From: Lepidodermella squamata
Taxonomy: Eukaryota > Gastrotricha
Direction: 5' to 3'
DNA: 64,000 nucleotides
Assembly (NCBI GenBank): GCA_047495785.1
Contig: JBLDXI010000003.1
Span: 3,968,001 to 4,032,000 of the forward strand
The position numbers were made by a program, and so were the translations under genes. This document shows, one piece after another, positions 38,706 to 51,800 of this stretch. Every line of letters begins with the position of its first letter. Within the stretch, counting starts at the first letter, position 1. Below the pieces are notes generated by a model. It was not told the origin of the DNA and did no database searches. It saw only the letters and a program-made list of their open reading frames with translations.

Positions 38706-39042
38706 AAACAATAATTTAACAGCAGAATTGTGTGATAATCCCAACCTGTGATAGATCTCAATATTTTTCGAATAAATTGAAGAATTTTTTTAATATTGCG
38801 GCCTTTTTTCGGGTAAAATGATACAGAAATTTATATAGCAGCGGAGCAGCTTCGATAGCACTTATCTAACAAGATAAGCCAGGCGTTGAGTCCTTAGGAT
38901 AACAATATGAGCACCCACGCTATCAAAATGCAGGAAGCATGCGAGTAGATAATCCCGACATCGCACGAAATTTTTGTCACAGTAGTAGTTTTTAGTGTAC
39001 TCTGCTTTTAGCAGCCTTAACATCAAATAATCGGCTGGAAAA
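38706..39042. other. Short intergenic region
   Basis: Holds the AATAAA of the upstream gene (38771-38776) and the presumed Disabled promoter. Nothing else seen. Confidence 0.45.
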
Positions 39043-41691
39043 ATGTCGTCCGATGACGATGAGAAAATGTAACGTCGCTATTGATGCTCGTTCGCTTGTA
39101 TTCTACCTTAATTTATTAACAGTCACGATGTTTCGGCTAAGCCCAAGACAGGATTCTTAGATAGGTTTGGGAAAAAACAAGGTGAGTCGTACAAAAATTA
39201 ACATTCTCTTGAACAAATATGGGTAAAAGGGTTCAACGCGGGACCAGGTCTGCGAACTTGACGCTTGAATGATTGCTTAGTTGCTGCATATAATATGCGT
39301 AAAACCGGATGAGAGTCGAACACGCGAGTTATTAAAGCAGCTCGAAATATTTACAATTACTAGTATAGAGTAGGGCCAGGTGCGATGAGCGAAAACAAAC
39401 GCTGATGAGCCATGAATTGCCCAATTTCAACTTACGGTTTATACTTAGTAGCTATTTTACTCACTGAAAAATGCCGCGTTATTGGCACTGACAAGTCACA
39501 TTTGTGACAAAGCTTTTTACTGATCTTAATATTGCCACGAAATATAGGTAGCGTAAATTGTAGGGAACATGGAGCGATACTAGGTGCCTGCTGCTAGTTT
39601 AAAATAATGCTTACAAAAGAAGCGGTTGCTTCTTGGATCAAAGAGAAGGGCCACAACCTTTCCTCGTTGCCCATCAGCGCGCCTAGTTTGCACAGCCTCG
39701 GGCCAGCTAGACCGTTCAAATTCCGATTCTCTTCCAAACACGCTTCGGACGATGGCGTCGAAATGAGCATTCCTGCCGTCCCTCGTTCTAGCAGTGGCAT
39801 CAATTTGAGCTCTTTAACTCGTACGTGCCCACGAAAAGTCGCTCCCATTTAGAATCCAACTAGCTAATGATTAAAAGATATAGAAAATTCCTAATTTTAT
39901 TTAAAATATTTCAGAGCCTGCCGCCGATACAGGATTCGGTCTGCCAAGTATGCCAAATGAGATCATTCGCAAGTACCAGCGAGGAGTTGAATTTCGGGCT
40001 AAGCTTATCGGCTCTGACACGGTGCCATCGGCAAAGGGCGACAACATGTGCCACACAGCTCTCGCCAAGTTGAAAGCTGCGGTTCAGGTGGCGAAGCAGC
40101 ACAAGCCCAAGCTGATTATTAAAATCACCGACAAGGAACTGCGATTGCTGGACCAAGATACCAGGGTCAGTTCTTGACAATTTTTGCTCAAATGAGTGTT
40201 CATTTTCATCATCCCCGTCCTACAGACCGATTTACACATCCACAAACTGTACAAAATTTCCTACATTGTCTCGGATCCCAACGATCGAAGGGCATTCGGT
40301 GAGCTGAGTCCTGAATTCAGCTTTCATTTCAAGTTACTCCCGAATTTTTTAGGTTATGTATATGGCGAAAAAGAAGGTCCATGGACCTTTTACGGAATTA
40401 AAACTGAAGGAGCGGTAAGGAATCTTGCTGACAAAGTTAAAATAGATTTATTCTTTACGTTATGTAGGCGATAGCTACTATCATGGCTATAAAGGAGCTG
40501 TTTGAAGCTCTGGCTTCTAGGAAGAACGACGAGGATGAATCGAAAGCCGAGAAGAAGCTGGACGAGACCGATGCGAAGCCAGCAGCCAAAGAGGAAAAAT
40601 CAGAGAAAACAGAGAAAACAGAGGCTGCGGAAGAGAAGAAAGATGAACCTCCGAGCAGGCCTGCTCCGAAAGCGGAGGCCCCAGCAGCAGCCGCGGCTTT
40701 ATCTGAGAACAAGCGACCTAGCGTTGAAGACATGTTGCTGGCTATCGATTCCGGTACCAGCTCAGACCAGCCTTCGTTACAGCCGCGATCATCGGCGGAT
40801 TTCAGCTCACTTGAAGCTCCCGCAGCAGAGCAGCCGAAATCGGTTCAAGATGTGTTGAGCGACCTGTTCGCCGTAATTATTTTTAAGTTTAGTTGAATTC
40901 CACTAAGTTATATGTTTAGACGGCATCGCTTAACAACCAAGCTCAAAGCGCTCAACCGATTCCTTTCTCGTCGTCTCCGATGCCTGGAGGAGTGACACCA
41001 TTTCCATCGCCGGCGCCTGGTTTCTTCCCAGCTAACCCTCAATGTGAGTCGGGAATTATTTGCTAAACTAACTATAATTGGATTTTTAGATGGAAACCCG
41101 ATGTATGGCAACGTTCCATTCGGTGCTTACCCGACTCAACCTACGCAGTTCTATGGACAACCTGGCATTCCAGCGACCTATGGCAACATGGTTCAAGGAT
41201 TCGGATTCGCCAATCCTATGCAACCGGCTAGTCCGTTCGGGGTCAACCGCTTCCCAGCACCTACCCTGCAACAGCGTAAGAGTTTGAAACCAAATTGAGA
41301 GAAATGTTGACCTTTTTGAATTATTGCCAGCTTTTGGTGGATTCGGCCAGCCTTTCCCTGCCGCCGCCGATAATAGCCTTGACGCGACGAATGCGTTGAC
41401 GCCTCAGCTGGCTGCTAACGCCCCTGTCCCAACGGCGCCGGCTCCTCGAGCTGCGGCACCTACGAACACTGGTGCGAGCAACACTTGGTCATTTGTAGGC
41501 ACTGGACTGCCGCCGAAACAAGACCCAGGGCTATTCAGCGAATTTCTACCTGGGGACCTTGAAGCCGCGGCGGCGAGCAAGCCTCAAACAGGAAGTTATG
41601 TTCCGATGGGTGAAATGCTGAACAACGGTAATATTTCAGTTTCAAAATGTTCAATAATTAAGTTAATTTTATAGGTGGAAACAATAACTGA
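39043..41691 (+). CDS. DAB: Disabled (DAB) endocytic adaptor with PTB domain
   Basis: Exons 39043-39068, 39123-39181, optional 39620-39820, 39915-40165, 40226-40298, 40353-40414, 40468-40872, 40920-41043, 41090-41275, 41331-41627 and 41675-41691; 566 residues with the optional exon, 499 without. The PTB domain is clearly Disabled-type: GVEFRAKLIGSDTVPSAKGD, IHKLYKISYIVSDPNDRRAFG, YVYGEKEG, WTFYGIKTEGA. It binds NPxY tails of LDL-receptor-like proteins and PIP2 (family knowledge). After it come a Lys/Glu-rich segment, two short motifs of similar form (VEDMLLAIDSG and VQDVLSDLF), and a Pro/Phe/Gly-rich tail (FGGFGQPF, NPMYGN). The 201-nt exon also has its own ATG at 39607 in the same frame, so it may instead be an alternative first exon. 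AATAAA at 41905. Confidence 0.92.
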
Positions 41692-44600
41692 AACATTTTT
41701 GCGCTTGCCGAAGGTAAACATGTGATTCATCGAGCTTGAAATTAAATCCTGCTGCAATAGACCATACTTATAAAAGTTTGTTGTGATTTTGGTTGTTTTA
41801 ACAAAGTATCTGCTGATATGATTGTGCGCAAATTTCAGTCCTCTATTCGTCGACTCGATTATTATCTAATGAGTCGCCAAAAGCATTGAACCTGAGTGGG
41901 ATATAATAAAACGGAGAACTTATACGACAATCAGGTCGATGTTATTTATTTTTTGTACAATTGGGAAGTTACTACGGATGACGAGTAGGGCCGCCTACGC
42001 TTGACAATTATTCTTCAGAGGGATATTAATTGTTACGATCACGTTTCAATAATTTCATGCATTATTCACGCGTATTTCTACCTGGGAGATCATGTGTTTA
42101 AGCAGCTGCATTCTTTTGGCTTATGCATATCGGCGGTATAATAATATAATAATTAGCCAAGCTTGCTGATGGCGTAAAAAAATGTGGCACCGATAAGTGT
42201 TTACCCATACAGCACAAATGAGAGCCGGAATATGCTTGTAGGTATTATGTTCCATCAAAAAACCGGTATCACCCCAACGCTCGCTCGCTTTTGTTCGACG
42301 GGCCAGCGAGTCGCAGCCGTGCGAGAACACAATACATCGCCCCACCCAGCCTCTTGGCTTGATCAAAAGCGTTCCAGCTCAATATCATCGCAGGTGACGT
42401 GGCGTGTGTTCTTCTTCGATACACAATCATGTCAAAAGCTATTTCCTATTTCCGCTTTGAACAGCAGATGAGCCTCGTCAAGCTATACCTATATGTTCGT
42501 TCGTTTTCCACCTCCGGTTTTGTTTACGGCTGACACATGAATTTGGAATCGGCCAACGATAAGTCTCCGATTAGTGCCCAAGGCGAGGCTAGACATTCGC
42601 ATTTATTATCGTGATTATGGTATTTCGCGCCGTGTGCTGCTAATGTTTCACACGCCAAAACAAAAATAAGGCATTGCAGCTACCTTGTGTTTTCGCGTAG
42701 GTAATGGCGTATTACTATTATTATCAGCTTTATCAATCCCGCATGTATAGCGCGTTGAAACGATGAGCTAGCGAACATCTTTAACAGCAGTGCCTGCTTG
42801 GCCGTCGATCAATCTACCGATCTATCGCGGCGTGTATTTTTGCATAACATAAAAATATATCACTCGCTTTTAATGCCACGCGCAAGTATTGTTGTTTCGG
42901 ATTATTCCGCCGTGTATTAACCGAAAATAAGCGCCAGCCTTACAGCCTAGCGTGTCACGGGAGAAACGCATCGTGCCAGGTGGGTGTCTGTAAAGCCTGT
43001 ACAGGCACCATCAGAACAACATATTGCAGTAGGCTCATCCTCATCTACTCCGCCTTCACAGCGCCTATTATTATTATTATTATTATTGTATAAATCCCGA
43101 AACGGCGGCTGCTTTCAGCATTCAGCCTGCTCATCCCGCGCTCGGTGTTTTGAAAGAATGGGAAAAACGCTTGCGCGCGCGCAACCTGGCTGCTGTAGCC
43201 GATATAAGCAGAGTGAACTGTTGTGTAGCTATTGTTATATGAAAAATCACAACAGCTTTTAAGGAGGCTAATACCTTTACACGTTATGCTATACCGACCC
43301 CACCACTTCCGCAGCGAGTATAGTTGCCGATGTACCCCTAACACGCAAAAAACATGGATAAAAAAATATAGCGACGCTCAATTTTCCATATCCGCGCGCC
43401 TACGAGCGATACAATAATAATATTTTACATCTTTTCGAACGATTTTTCCTCGAAAAAAAACCGGGATAACGATATACTGTTTCAGCACGCGAACTCGGTA
43501 CTCGGGTATTTATTTTGATCGCTTCAAATTTTATAACCGCTGACGTGTATCGAATAACACCAGCCGTTGCGAGACACGCAAATAATGTTGTCGCTTAATT
43601 ATTTGGCACTTGATCCATTTTCTCATTTTGACATATCAACTTTCCAGAAAAACGTCTCCGGGGCCTGATCGGAGTCTGACGACAACGTTGCGTGACTAAT
43701 TTTTACGCGAGTTATTTTGCATGCTATCGAGCCATCTATCGTTGCCAACTTCTACAACTCAAGTTTCTACCCTAAATTTCATATAATATAATTTGGATAG
43801 CATGAGACGATGGGGCTTAATTTTTTAATTCGTTGAAATTCCATGGAGAACGTTCATTTGGGGGCTCGGTGCAAATTGGTAATTTTCGATGTCGCCGCAT
43901 CGAATTTTCGGCGGCGCACTATCCTGCCACACTTATTGACTAACCTGGGCCTCAGTAATTATTTTAAAATAAATAGCCATGTTGTTTTAGTTAATAACCA
44001 TGTACACACAATAATCAGAATTATTTCGCGACATAGGTATAGAACTAGTCAAACACACTCGCAGAGAACGAGCGAAAATCGATGGCCATAGGCGTATTTT
44101 TGGTATTTTTAATCGGTATAAACCGAATATTTACGTACAGGGCTTGTTCTATGATGTTTTTTGGTGCTGAGGGACCGTGCGCTTTTAAATCGATCATAGA
44201 TGCCGCCATTTCTAGCACATACACGTGATTTTTCTCGTCATAGCTATCCTCGAGAGGTGTCACAGCTCTTTGTTTCCATGTCAGAGAATGCCGATTATTC
44301 CTTTTACTTTAATTACTTTCCGAGCCATGGACGTCAATAATAAGGCACAGTTTTCATAATATCACAGTCAATGGACTTGCATGTGGGCAGAACTGCCCGG
44401 TATTTTTTGCCGTCTCAGATGACGCGGAAGTAAAAAACTACGCTTAATACTTGCTATAATCCCTACAACCGCATTATATATTGAGCTGAGGTCGCGCGGA
44501 TGTGATAATTTGCATCGCCCAAATAGAGACTATGCCTTCGCGTATCACATACAGGTATACAGGTACATGACATCAGCGAAAAAACTGCTCATGCACTGCA

Positions 44601-44727
44601 AACATATGCTAGAGTAGAAAAAAGTTGACATGTGCTGCTCGCTGATCCTAAAATTTAATTCATAGTTTCTCCCACTACATTTTATAGGTGATTTTTCAGA
44701 TTTAATTATTTGCGCAACCTCTGAGAG
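41692..44727. other. 3-kb non-coding region
   Basis: No gene found on either strand. Composition alternates between AT-rich triplet runs (ATT tract 43066-43088) and CGCG-rich patches. It probably contains regulatory DNA of the calcium-sensor gene. ORFs such as 42984-43262, 43045-43344 and 43843-44091 show no conserved features. Confidence 0.5.
43066..43088. repeat. ATT microsatellite
   Basis: A run of about seven ATT units. Confidence 0.9.
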
Positions 44728-45515
44728 ATGGGAAACAAGCGCAGTAAGCTGGCGCCGGAGGAGCTGAAGGACCTGTCAAAAGAGACCATGTTCACGGAGG
44801 AGGAAATCCGAGAGTGGTACAAAGGCTTCTCGAAGGATTGCCCCACTGGCAACCTTTCGATCGAAGAGTTCAAGAAAATCTACAGCAACTTCTTCCCGTA
44901 TGGAGATGCATCAAAATTCGCCGAGCACGTCTTTCGCACCTTCGACAAGAATGGCGACGGTACGATCGATTTCCGCGAATTCATCTCCGCCCTATCAGTC
45001 ACTTCAAGGGGCAATGTCGATCAGAAATTAAGATGGTAAGCTTAATCTCAGAATAATTTTTCAGCTCAAGTTGGAAACATCGATTACACAATGAAAGCTG
45101 AATGCTGATTTTTTTTGTTCCAGGGCTTTTGCGATGTATGACTTGGACAAGAATGGTTACATTTCAAGGCAAGAAATGCTCGAAATTATTAGCGTAAGTA
45201 TTTCATGTGATTGACGCATTTATTTTGTAATTTCCTATTTTATTTTGCAGAGTATTTACCGAATGGTAGGCTCGATGATGCATTTACCAGAGGATGAAGC
45301 GACTCCAGAATTGAGGACGGAAAAAATCTTCAGGCAGATGGATCTCAACCTCGACGACAAGCTTTCCCTCGACGGTAAGGACGTTTAAATTCTGCCAAAT
45401 TCTGTCAAATATTTACCCCGTATTTTATATAGAATTCATCGCCGGCGCGAAAGCCGATCCATCTATCGTAAAACTCCTAACGTGTGATCCCTCTGCTTTG
45501 CCCGCGTCTGAATAA
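44728..45515 (+). CDS. Neuronal calcium sensor of the neurocalcin/hippocalcin/visinin-like group
   Basis: Exons 44728-45035, 45124-45193, 45251-45374 and 45433-45515; 194 residues (family 191-195). MGNKRSKL is a myristoylation signal. [36 protein letters not shown] and [14 protein letters not shown] are near-identical to hippocalcin and neurocalcin. EF-hand 1 is dead (CPTG), as in the family. EF2 ([12 protein letters not shown]) and EF3 ([12 protein letters not shown]) are canonical. EF4 ([12 protein letters not shown]) has Leu where a Gly or Asn is usual but keeps most ligands. The protein moves to membranes on calcium binding through a myristoyl switch (family knowledge). The stop codon TAA lies within an AATAAA. 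Confidence 0.97.
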
Positions 45516-46374
45516 ACGTATCAAACTCTATACATACTAATTATAAAATGAACAATATATTATCAGTAATTTAATTTATTAAGAGAATTATACGTCGAGT
45601 TGTTTGTAATATGTTGCGCCTTATATTAATAACTCTGTAGAATTGCGATCTTCTGATATATGAATAATGATGATTAATACGTTCGAATATTATGATTTTA
45701 GCGCATCTTGTGCCAGGCCAGGCCACTTTAGAATATGAAATTAATAAGTTCAACCGTTGAAGTTTCATGAGCTAGTATATATAACGTACCTTTCAGCGCG
45801 CTGGTTCATGTGGATAACGCGCTTCTTCCTTGTCAATCAATCTTGTCAGTAGTGTCTTTTAACCAAAAAATACTGAGATATCAAATCAGGGAATATATGC
45901 AAACCGGCTATCAATTCAGATGTTAGATATCGCTTTAAGACTGGCTCGATCTTATTACCTTAATTTTACCTCGAACGTCACAGCTTCACGCTCTGTAATT
46001 TGTGTCGTCGTTCGTATATATATAGGCTTTTCGTATCCTCCGCCTTGTCATATAACAGCTAAAAAATCATCAACGCAGCATCAAAAATTACTACTGTATA
46101 TGTATTTGCGCAGACAATATCTGAACGTTTCAATTGAATCCATCAATTTTATGTGTATTTGCTAATATTTGAAAAAAATTGGTTAAATTATTGCAAAATT
46201 TATTAGCGATGAAATCTATGCCTTGAAAAATTGTTGAAAATTTCAATAAAAGCGTTTGTAAAAAAATTCAACTTGAACTGATAACGTTTAATTTTATCTT
46301 ATCAATTGAGATAAAACATATTTTAGCAATTTCAACGGTTAGATAGCTGGGGTAAGATTCAAGTGCTCGCATTA
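45516..46374. other. Intergenic, AT-rich
   Basis: Nothing recognised apart from the promoter expected for the next gene. Confidence 0.45.
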
Positions 46375-47091
46375 ATGTCTCGATTGATTCCTGTCACTGT
46401 TTTGAAACGTCCCGTTTTAGAGCTTCTGCGCAAGCGGCCGGAAAAACATCCATTTTACCTATGCCCGGAGCCATTCGGATCGCACAAATTATTAACTCAC
46501 AAAGACTTCACATTAACGGGGCTGAATGCTGACGACCTGAAAGTCGCTCTGGATCGGGCTAAAACACAGAGTAAAAGTATTGGTCAACTTGCCGATCTAT
46601 ATCGCGAACCAAAGTCGTGGCCTAGTCGATTTCAGACTAGATTTATCACAACTAACGACCTTGGGACTTATGTCAGCCGTATTAACGTAGATCTGCTTGT
46701 TGCGAGAAGCTACTGCAAAAAATGTGGCGATGAGAGTTGCAACCACAGCAGCCATCAAATGCTAACAGATTTCATGTTTGCAAGCTCCACCTTTCGAACA
46801 GACTATGCGATGTATATTGAAAGTACCGTGGCGCTAATTGGTTTCATTGATATTGGCTTTGTAACTTCAGCGGTGGTCAAGTATGGATTGGATTTATTTT
46901 ACACCTCAGCGGCATTTTTGGCCAGTAGCTGTTTAGCCGCCAGTGGTGCAATAGTTGCAAGGAGGCTGTTAAGGAGGAACAGAATTCCTAATCTCTCGGA
47001 TAGAGTTGCAGCTGAATTTTTCAGAAATTTGGTTAACAACAGGAAAGCTGAGGTGAACGAAGATGGACAAGTTTTCGTGAAATTTCAATGA
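46375..47091 (+). CDS. Single-exon protein of unknown function with two hydrophobic segments
   Basis: 238 residues from ATG 46375. The N terminus is basic and could be a mitochondrial presequence (MSRLIPVTVLKRPVLELLRKR). The middle has a cluster of possible metal ligands (CKKCGDESCNHSSH, residues about 125-138). Two hydrophobic stretches follow (VALIGFIDIGFVTSAVV and AAFLASSCLAASGAIVA), so it may span a membrane twice, and the end is polar (VNEDGQVFVKF). AATAAA at 47118 supports a real transcript end. I do not recognise the family. An intronless gene in a region of intron-rich genes may be a retrocopy or a lineage-specific gene. Confidence 0.65.
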   Translation: MSRLIPVTVLKRPVLELLRKRPEKHPFYLCPEPFGSHKLLTHKDFTLTGLNADDLKVALDRAKTQSKSIGQLADLYREPKSWPSRFQTRFITTNDLGTYVSRINVDLLVARSYCKKCGDESCNHSSHQMLTDFMFASSTFRTDYAMYIESTVALIGFIDIGFVTSAVVKYGLDLFYTSAAFLASSCLAASGAIVARRLLRRNRIPNLSDRVAAEFFRNLVNNRKAEVNEDGQVFVKFQ

Positions 47092-47636
47092 AGTTGAATT
47101 TTTCCTCTCTGCTACAAAATAAATCAAGCAGCCAATCGTAAAAACAATTCATGTATTTTGGCCGTTAAAAATCATCGAGTAAATATAGATGTTGTAGATC
47201 ACGCGCATATTTTTTAATTTTCGAATAATTGTGTCGCGCTCTATAATATTCCATGTCAACTTTTTGTGACAATACATTGACAAACACGGCAGCGGCGGCG
47301 CTGCTGGCCAAACATTTTTCATCGCCGTTGTTGTCTCTGTCGATTAACAAAAACAGCGGGAGTGACTGCCTCGTAAATTTAGCGCCTGTGCCGCGCCTGC
47401 CACATCGTCAAATTTGATTACTACAACAGCAGCGCACATATCGCAAAATCGAAGCGTCTGTGCTGCGGTTGCGGCTCAGCGTCGCGCTAGACGCTCTCTA
47501 TCATTTTTCAATGACCATTCATTAATCTCAGTGGTGCGCCGATTTTCTGACTTCATACGATGATGGGCTGATTGACTATCAATTCACATTTTTCATCCCC
47601 ATCTCTCATCAATATTTCAGTGTTTGGCCTACAAAA
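47092..47636. other. Intergenic, promoter side of the next gene
   Basis: Contains the AATAAA of the preceding gene and a GCGG-rich patch near 47290-47490. The 61-codon minus ORF here has no support. Confidence 0.45.
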
Positions 47637-48699
47637 ATGGACGACGATAGCCTAGCCAACACTGTTACGTTGAGCAGTGGCAGCCGCACGCTGTTTATCG
47701 GCGGAATCCCGCTCGATGAGTCACCTGCATGCAGCTGTGACGACCCATCATCAGTCTCCTACCTCCAGCAGGCCTCTATTGTCACTTCGAGCCAATCAAC
47801 AGCCGCCTCGCCACAGTACTTTGATACAATTGTCACTCAACAGGGTGAGTTGTAAAATCGGAAACACTTAACGTTTTAAAATGGATATTTTTTTAGAGGT
47901 AGAGACTACAAAGATTTTATACCTGGTTCTAGCCGCGGCGGTAGCTCTTACAGCTTTAACTGCCGTTGCCGTAGCGGCAGTTGCTGCTTTTTTGATAAGC
48001 AAGAGCCGGAAAACGACACCTTGCCCACATTGCAACTGCAAAGCCGATGCTGCTGGAAAAGTTTCCCAACAGCCGAACTACCAGCTCCAGAGACCAGACT
48101 ACCTGCAACTACTTCGTTTCACCGATATTTCGCAGACTCGAAATGTTCGTAGTCCTAATAATGGAGAGGACGGCGATGATGAAGACAGCGGGCCGACTGC
48201 GTTGGAAAGTTACTGCTGGGACTCGGCGGCTGAAAACGGCGAGTTGGTAATTAAGACCACGCCAAACTCGAACCGAAACCAGGTTTTCCTGTGCGGGGCA
48301 ACGCCGACGTTGATCAGCCAAATGAATAGCAAAAAAGCCCCTGTTACAGAGCCACCGAGACGGCGAATGACCGAGAATGCAGGGAGTTCCTCTCTAGCAG
48401 CCGCTAGTAGTACTTTGAAGCGGCAGTCGGTCCGGGGTCTACCGCGACGGGCGTCCAGTGTAGCTGCAGCGGCGTCGTCTACTATGATTTCGATACATAA
48501 CACTGCCGTTGAGGAGACGGCAGGTGCAACCTATTCTGCGGCCACTTTGAGCCGTTTCCAGTCGATGCCACGAGCAGGCGGGGCGGCAACTGACAGCTCG
48601 ATCTACTCGGCTATACACACGCGAACTGGAACTTCAACGTTCAAGCCTGCAATTTCTACAACAATGTACACTAACACTGTGCCGTCAGTTATGCTTTAA
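47637..48699 (+). CDS. Single-pass membrane protein of unknown function
   Basis: Exons 47637-47844 and 47897-48699; 336 residues. There is no N-terminal signal peptide. A 70-residue Ser/Thr-rich N-terminal region with two close Cys (ACSCDD) precedes one strong membrane helix (LYLVLAAAVALTALTAVAVA, residues about 77-100), then KSRKTTPCPHCNCK on the presumed cytosolic side. The rest is Ser/Ala/Thr-rich with Tyr-containing motifs (DYLQLLRF, ESYCWDSA, SSIYSAIHT) and basic runs, as in receptor tails or adhesion co-factors. The topology is consistent with a type III or type I protein. AATAAA at 48725, with the next gene starting only 106 nt after the stop. No family recognised. Confidence 0.7.
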
Positions 48700-48805
48700 A
48701 ATTCGTATAAAATCGTCCTGGTAAAATAAAATCCATAGTTTAAAAGAATCCAACTTAACATTTTATTCCGCGCACATTTTGCCCTACTGAAAAAAAACAA
48801 AAAAA

Positions 48806-51800
48806 ATGATGCAATTGGTTGTACTTTTAACAGTAGTCTTCCTGTGCGAAGGGAACTCCAATTTTTCCTACGAAGGACCGGCTTTTGACGATTTAGTTGC
48901 ATATTGGCCGCTCGACAAGCTGTCCTTGAATATGACTGTTTACAGCAATGATACTAGGCCTTACAAGGGGGTAGTAAACTCTCGAATAAGCTTAAGCCCA
49001 AGCGTTGGACCTTACGGTTCGCCGAATTCTAGTTACGAAAATTATGGCCCTCGCGGGGCACTATTCATTTCAGGAGTTCATTTTCTTAAGCCATTGGAAG
49101 AAGTGACGATATCTTTCTTTCTATACCGAAATTCGAAAAACAGAAACACCGGAAACTGCGGATTTTTGTATTACATTTATGCGAATAATGGCAGTACGAA
49201 TGCGGGCTATTGTTATAAAAGAGAACGTTCTAATGACGCTTATGGTAGCTACGACAAATGGATCTTTTATGTTGACACTTACCGCATAGGCGAGAATTTT
49301 CGCCCATTTTCAGTGTCTGGCTTATTAGCATCCCCTGTTGGCTGGCGAGGTTACAAGTAGGTCAACCTAGTATGTTAATTGATCCTAGATTTCAACTTTG
49401 ATTTCGCAGTATCTCCACGATGAACAGTTCAAAGAAAATGACTCAACTGAGATTTGGAAATTTGAATCCAGGTAAGTAATTTTAGTACAGCTGATTGCTG
49501 ATTTTATTACCCACTTCCCGCTTTATCCTAAAGGTGATCGAATGGCTTGCGTTATGCTGTTCAGAAGAGTTCTAGAACCAGTTGAAATCTCGAGGCTTGC
49601 ATGCGTTTGCCGAGGAAGAGGCTTGTGCCAAGAAGAACGCATTTCCTATCAGGGCCCAATGCCAGAAAATTTAATCGGATTTTGGCCTCTCGTTGAGCTC
49701 TCACAGCGCTATCCGTGCTGCAATGAAATTAGCAAAGGCCAAGTTCCATTGAACATTACCGGTAAAAGGTTACTATTACCTCAGAGTGCACCAGGTCCCT
49801 TCTCTCGGCAAAACATATGGCTGGTAGTGCCGTCTTCCCCTGAAACATATCCGATTGAAACCCATATGATGAAATTCTCGACTGAAAACGGCTTCTCTGT
49901 TACTTTCTATTGCTACCGACACGAGAAGGCCGCATTCAAATCGGAGATGACTGTATTAGATTTACGTGAAGTCGGTCGAGTGGTTATTTCAGGTGACGCT
50001 GTCATCTATATTCGCAGCAACAAATCGGTCCAATTCCAAATGCCCTATTCCGTGAAGGAAAGTTGGATCTTCGTCGCCCTCGTGTACGATGCAGCTGCAA
50101 AGACTTTGAACTACCACACTGAATCGAAGCTAGTCAGTAGCAAGTCATTCGAGATAAAGTTTTCTGGAACTTTCAGCCTTGGTCTGGGAAGTAAAGCAAT
50201 CAAGGATAAGCTTTTTCCTTATAACCAAACTGCAGTCGCTTGCGTAACCTTACACCAAGCCATGTTGGACTCGGATGAGATTGCTACTCTTCGATATGTC
50301 TGCAATTACGCTGGATCTCGAGGCCTCAGACGACCGTATTTTGGCCCTCGTCCAGCAGAGCTTTTCGGCTATATTGGGCTTGATCAGCCCGGCTTTGATA
50401 ACTACATAACCGGTAGTGAATCTTTGGCAAAGATTGGGAATAGCAAGTTCAAATCAAATAAGACTGGCGTAGATCCTTTCGGAGAAACGAACATCATTTT
50501 CAAACAAGTTGATAAAACTGCTTTCCTAACGACGAACAATCTGTCAGTTCCTGATATGCTTGAATCCACGGAAATCATTACAGGTTTCACCTTATCTTGC
50601 TATATTTTTCGAAGCAAGCAAACCCCAGCGCCATTCGTGTATGTTACTGTATCTCAGCCGATGTTGAATATGAGCTTCCTCCTGCAATTGACCAGCGAGA
50701 ACAAGTTCCAGTTTTCGATTGCAGACAAGAATACTGGTAAAACCATTGATAAGCCAATGGTTTGGCTAGAATCGCTTGTTGAGGATGAGGATTGGAATTT
50801 CTTTGCCATTTCGGTTTCTTTCGATAGTGAGATCGCTACCGTAACCATGGTATCCGAGAGCGGTTTCATCTTGCAGACTGAGAAACTTCGAATTGCTAAT
50901 TTTCTCCCAACCAATCGGGCTGGCAGTAACAGGTTTCTACAATTAGGTCCATTGACGCCGCCTGACGCAATATCCTGTCTGTTACTCTACCAAGCAGCAT
51001 TGACAAGCAAAGAAATCGGACGAATACATTGTACTTGCAAAAATCGTGGTCTATGTCCCGATACGAATCCACTCAATGGAGAACCTGCGAATATCCAGCT
51101 ACCGTGTGTTAAGAATAACACTGTAGCTCTCAGTGGTGGGTTTTGCGAGTGCCGTCAGGCGTACAGCGGTCGGATATGCCTCAAGCAAATCGCCTTCGAT
51201 TGTGAGCGAGACAACCCGTGTGTTACAGGAACGTGCGAATCACTTGGGCCGCGTAGCTACTCATGCTTCTGCCCTGCTGGTTGGACTGGGCGTCACTGCG
51301 AGGTTTGATATAGTCTTAATATCGAATATTTTATATAATAAGATATTTATGGAATTTACTAAGGAAATCAACGAAAGACGCGGTCCTTTCTCTGATAAAT
51401 TATTGGCGATGTGGCCTCTCGACGGGAAATATCTTCTAAATCCGAAATTCACAAACGGAATAACTCCAGTTTCAATGTCTAAACGCGTAAAAGTTAGCAG
51501 TAGATTAGGCCCATTTGGCGAGCCTAATTCAAGCCTCGAGTACGATGGCACATCATTGTTGCCAGTTGACGAATATGTCGCTACATATGAACTGCCCAAC
51601 ATAAAAGACAAAGAAATATCATTGACCTTTTACTTCTTTGTGGATCCTCAAATTGCTGAAAACCGATGCGTCTTCTTTAGCCTTTCGGGGGTCAAGTCCA
51701 ATAGTACTAAGAGCGGAAGTAACGATGGCTACAAATTGAGATCGTGTGCGAAAATTTACTCAAAATGGGCACTAGAAGCTATTGTGTTCAGCAAGAGATC

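Noticed and set aside
40455-40733. Minus-strand ORF, Ser/Ala/Phe-rich
   Set aside because: Antisense of the Lys/Glu-rich Disabled exon; its composition follows from that.
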